Assembly (NCBI GenBank): GCA_900467685.1 | Contig: UBQX01000005.1 | Location: 140,259-204,258, forward strand | Direction: 5' to 3' | Source of the DNA: Hyphomicrobiales bacterium | Lineage (GTDB): Bacteria; Pseudomonadota; Alphaproteobacteria; Rhizobiales; Rhizobiaceae | DNA: 64,000 bases | In this document: positions 61,548-64,000 of the stretch, piece after piece | How positions within the stretch are numbered: the first letter of the stretch is position 1 | Layout of the letters: every line of letters starts with the position of its first letter | Program-made: the position numbers and the translations under genes | Notes under the pieces: model-generated | The model's database searches: none | What the model was told of the DNA's origin: nothing | The model's input: the letters and a program-made list of their open reading frames with translations, nothing else

Positions 61548-62447
61548 TTGGTGGAAAAGATTTCTGTAGAAGGGTTCATCGACATCCATATCCACACCGC
61601 ACCTGCGCCCTTCAACCGGATCGGCGACACGGCCGATGTCGCGCGCTGGTGCGCCGAGGCGGGAATGGGTGGAGCGGTCATCAAGAGCCACTTCGAAAGC
61701 ACCGTCTCCAAGGTTCATCACGGTCAGCTCGCCGTACCGGATTTTCCCGATTTCAAGCTGTTTGCGGGCGTCGCGCTCAACCGGGGGGTCGGCGGCATCA
61801 ATCCTGGTGCCGTCGAAATCGCCCTGCATCAGGGCGCCAAGATGGTCTGGCTCCCGACCTTCGATTCGTGCGCGCATATCAATTTCTACGGCGGCGCCGG
61901 GAAATACGGGGGCTTCAAGAGCATGTCGCTCGGCTTTCTGGGCGGCTCGTCGCCGCGCGGCAACTACCGGGTGACCGACGACTACGGCAAGGTCACGCCG
62001 GAAACGAAGGAAATCATCGACATCATCGTCGCTTATGACGGCGTGCTCTCAACAGCGCACGTGTCGAAGGAAGAGATTTTCGCGGTCGTTGAGTACGGGC
62101 TGAAAAAGGGCCTCAAGCGGATATGCGTGACCCATCCGGAAGCGCCGGTGCCTGATATCGGTGTCGACGCAATGGTCGAACTCTCGAAGGAAGGCGTCTT
62201 CATGGAGTTCTGCGCGGTCAACTGCTTCCCGATGACGCCAACCTATCCGCTCGACCGGATGAAGGAAGCGATCGAGGCCGTCGGACCGGAGCAGTCCATC
62301 ATTTCCAGTGATTCCGGCCAACCCTGGATGCCATCGCCGCCGGAGGCGCTGCGCACGTTCGCACAGGGTCTGCACGAAAAGGGCCTGTCGCCGGAATTCA
62401 TCCGCAGGATGGGCCGCGACAATCCGCAACGTCTTCTCGGGGTTTAA
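61548..62447 (+). CDS. DUF6282 family metal-dependent hydrolase-like protein
   Basis: About 299 residues of amidohydrolase-like fold: GFIDIHIHTAPAP (His-x-His near the N terminus), KSHFE, SCAHINFYGG, CVTHPEAP and a C-terminal SSDSGQPWMPSP with the expected metal-site Asp. The start is TTG 61548 or GTG 61551 after GAGGAGG. The family has no assigned reaction known to me; the ligands suggest hydrolysis or lactone opening. It lies 48 bp before a binding-protein gene and opposite importer 3. Confidence 0.8.
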   Translation: MVEKISVEGFIDIHIHTAPAPFNRIGDTADVARWCAEAGMGGAVIKSHFESTVSKVHHGQLAVPDFPDFKLFAGVALNRGVGGINPGAVEIALHQGAKMVWLPTFDSCAHINFYGGAGKYGGFKSMSLGFLGGSSPRGNYRVTDDYGKVTPETKEIIDIIVAYDGVLSTAHVSKEEIFAVVEYGLKKGLKRICVTHPEAPVPDIGVDAMVELSKEGVFMEFCAVNCFPMTPTYPLDRMKEAIEAVGPEQSIISSDSGQPWMPSPPEALRTFAQGLHEKGLSPEFIRRMGRDNPQRLLGV

Positions 62448-62494
62448 ACCCGATACGCACACTGCAACACAACTTCATCAAGGGGGGAAATACG

Positions 62495-63733
62495 ATGAAT
62501 TACCGATCGATCACACAATCTCTGGCGCGCCGCGACGTCATGAAGATGGCGGCCATGCTGGCACTGGCAGGCGCTTCAACCAATAGGGCGATGGCACAGG
62601 GCGAGCCCATCAAGGTCGGCGTCCTGTCGGATATGAACGGCCCCTATTCCGACCAGGCGGGCCCCGGTTCGGTCGTGGCAGCCAAGCTGGCAATCGAGGA
62701 CGTCGGCGGTACGGTCCTCGGCCGGCCGGTCGAACTTGTTGTTGGCGATCATCAGAACAAGGCGGATATCGGCGTGGGCATCGCCCGCGAATGGTTCGGG
62801 CCCGGAAATGTGAACATGATCTCCGACTTCGCCAATTCGGCTGTCGCGCTCGGCGTCAGCGAACTGCTGGCAGCAAACAAGAAGATCGCCCTCTATTCCG
62901 GCGTTTCCTCGACGCAGCTGATCGGAAAGGCATGCTCGCCCTATGGCGTGCTCTGGGCGCACGATACCTGGGCGATTTCCGCTGGCCTGATGACTGCGGC
63001 AGCCAAGGAAGGTGCAAAGACCTTCTACTTCATCACAGCCGATTACGCGTTCGGACATTCGCTTCAAGCCGACGCGACCGGGGCGATCGAAGCTGCCGGC
63101 GGAAAGGTCCTGGGAACATCGACCCATCCGGTCAACACCAATGATTTCAGTTCTTTCCTGCTTTCCGCCCGCGCCTCGGGTGCCGATGCAGTGGTGCTTG
63201 CCAACGCCGGGGCCGATCTTACGAACTGCCTGAAACAGGCCGCCGAATTCGCAATTACGCGCAAACAGAAGGTTCTGACCCCGCTGATGTTCATCGTTGA
63301 TGTGCATGGCCTGGGGCTCGATGTAGCGCAGGGCCTGACCTTCACGCAGTCGTGGTACTGGGATCTCGATGACGAGACGCGCGCCTGGTCCAAACGCTTT
63401 TACGCGCAGCGCAAGAAGCAGGCTGGCGACGCCCAGATCGCCTGCTATTCGGCAACCTACCAATATCTGAAAGCCGTCGAAAGAGCCGGAACCACGGATG
63501 CCGAAGCGGTGATGAAGGAACTTCGGGCAGTCACCATCTCGGATGTCTTCACGAAGAACGGGAAAATCCGCGAGGACGGCAAGATGGTCTTCGATCGCTA
63601 TCTTGTCCGGGCGAAAAAGCCCGAGGACTCAAAATACGAGTGGGATTACCTCGAAGTCGTGCGAAAAATCCCCGCCGCGGAAGCTTTCAGGCCACTCGCC
63701 CTGAGCAAGGATTGCTCCATGGTGAAGACCTAA
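62495..63733 (+). CDS. Periplasmic substrate-binding protein, Liv (HAAT) type, Tat-exported
   Basis: 412 residues. The leader SLARRDVMKMAAMLALAGAS has the twin-arginine motif RRDVMK and a hydrophobic core, with likely cleavage near AMAQG, so export by the Tat system is expected. The mature part is LivK-like: IKVGVLSDMNGPYSDQAGPG, YSGVSSTQLIGKAC and FYFITADYAFGHSLQ. ATG follows GGGGGAAA. It probably delivers ligand to importer 3. The binding protein at 10140 uses Sec instead. Confidence 0.93.
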   Translation: MNYRSITQSLARRDVMKMAAMLALAGASTNRAMAQGEPIKVGVLSDMNGPYSDQAGPGSVVAAKLAIEDVGGTVLGRPVELVVGDHQNKADIGVGIAREWFGPGNVNMISDFANSAVALGVSELLAANKKIALYSGVSSTQLIGKACSPYGVLWAHDTWAISAGLMTAAAKEGAKTFYFITADYAFGHSLQADATGAIEAAGGKVLGTSTHPVNTNDFSSFLLSARASGADAVVLANAGADLTNCLKQAAEFAITRKQKVLTPLMFIVDVHGLGLDVAQGLTFTQSWYWDLDDETRAWSKRFYAQRKKQAGDAQIACYSATYQYLKAVERAGTTDAEAVMKELRAVTISDVFTKNGKIREDGKMVFDRYLVRAKKPEDSKYEWDYLEVVRKIPAAEAFRPLALSKDCSMVKT

Positions 63734-64000
63734 AGCGTGTCAGGCGAAAGCGTTTGACGGTATCAAGAAGAACGCTATCTGCCGCTTAGAGATCGTTGCG
63801 TAACCTCTCCAAAGCTGATCTTGTTCGGCGGATCGGAATTGACGCGAAATAGTACCGCCTATGGTCCGGGGGCCCCGATTTCCTTCCCGATGAAGACTAG
63901 GAGATCGCCCCGTTCAGGCGGAGCAAAAGACATTTGCGGTAGAGGTCTACTCTGAACCCTAGGCGGCGTTACAGTCGGGCAAGGAAGGGCTCCATGAAGA
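63734..64000. other. Right-hand window end, no gene recognised
   Basis: The 267 bp after the binding-protein stop show no coding sequence I can support. CGATGAAGACTAGG at about 63889-63903 contains a GACTAGG half like operator S8. An ATG at 63994 preceded by AAGGAAGG may be the start of a rightward gene beyond the window. Confidence 0.35.

Noticed and set aside
1..64000. tRNA genes, IS elements, CRISPR arrays, prophage genes
   Set aside because: I looked for cloverleaf-like ends, transposase motifs and regular repeats and found none.

Overview
The window looks like alphaproteobacterial DNA, probably Hyphomicrobiales (Rhizobiales). It is GC-rich, its genes are packed into operons with many ATGA-type overlaps, GTG and TTG starts are common, and two copies of a rhizobial-type intergenic palindrome are present. 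I found no tRNA, rRNA, insertion sequence or CRISPR array. Genus cannot be fixed from the sequence.

Nearly the whole window is a catabolic island whose core is recognisable as the steroid C/D-ring (HIP, methylhexahydroindanedione propanoate) pathway known from Mycobacterium and Rhodococcus and also reported in Proteobacteria. The diagnostic members are FadD3-type HIP-CoA ligase (41013-42596), FadE30-type HIP-CoA dehydrogenase (19294-20481), IpdF-type SDR (15114-15935), IpdC flavoenzyme (16738-17835), EchA20 ring-D hydrolase (15936-16703), the ring-C hydrolase IpdA+IpdB (29955-31645) and FadA6-type thiolase (44253-45404). Around them are further acyl-CoA dehydrogenases, hydratases, a FadJ-like bifunctional enzyme, eleven short-chain dehydrogenases, four NTF2/SnoaL-fold proteins, an Old-Yellow-Enzyme reductase, two GMC oxidoreductases, a two-component flavin monooxygenase and several CoA ligases. 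No ring A/B genes (KstD, Ksh, Hsa) are in the window.

Layout. 1-5143 (+): end of a DUF1330 gene, an ABC importer (LivG, LivF, fused LivH-LivM) and two SDRs. 5214-6746 (-): acyl-CoA synthetase. 6990-11357 (+): epimerase-like, NTF2-like, two SDRs and a Liv-type binding protein. 11677-12741 (+): PAS-LuxR regulator. 12909-17835 (-): ipdC-echA20-ipdF-maoC-SnoaL-OYE operon. 17942-21620 (-): two ACADs, SnoaL, SDR. 21787-24913 (+): SDR, SnoaL, SDR, TetR. 24929-26727 (-): thiolase, VOC. 26838-34759 (-): quinone oxidoreductase-fadJ-ipdA-ipdB-ACAD11-like-kinase-SDR. 34918-40001: LysR, then VOC, flavin monooxygenase, flavin reductase, GMC. 40022-42596: divergent SDR and fadD3. 42721-48560 (-): hydratase, two ACADs, fadA6, PaaY-like, SDR. 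48779-55233 (-): second importer (LivH, fused LivM-LivG, LivF), thioesterase, GMC, aldo/keto reductase. 55416-57759 (-): PaaK-like ligase and TIM-barrel protein. 57941-61321 (-): third importer. 61548-63733 (+): DUF6282 protein and Tat-exported binding protein.

The most interesting feature is regulatory. A 20-bp inverted repeat, roughly CTTAGTCCG-NN-CGGACGATG, occurs about fourteen times, in front of almost every operon. Where a -10-like hexamer can be read, the repeat centre falls near -42.5, the classical class II position of LuxR-type activators. The window's PAS-LuxR protein is the natural candidate to bind it. The sites tie the three Liv-type importers, the HIP enzymes and the unknown redox genes into one inferred regulon.
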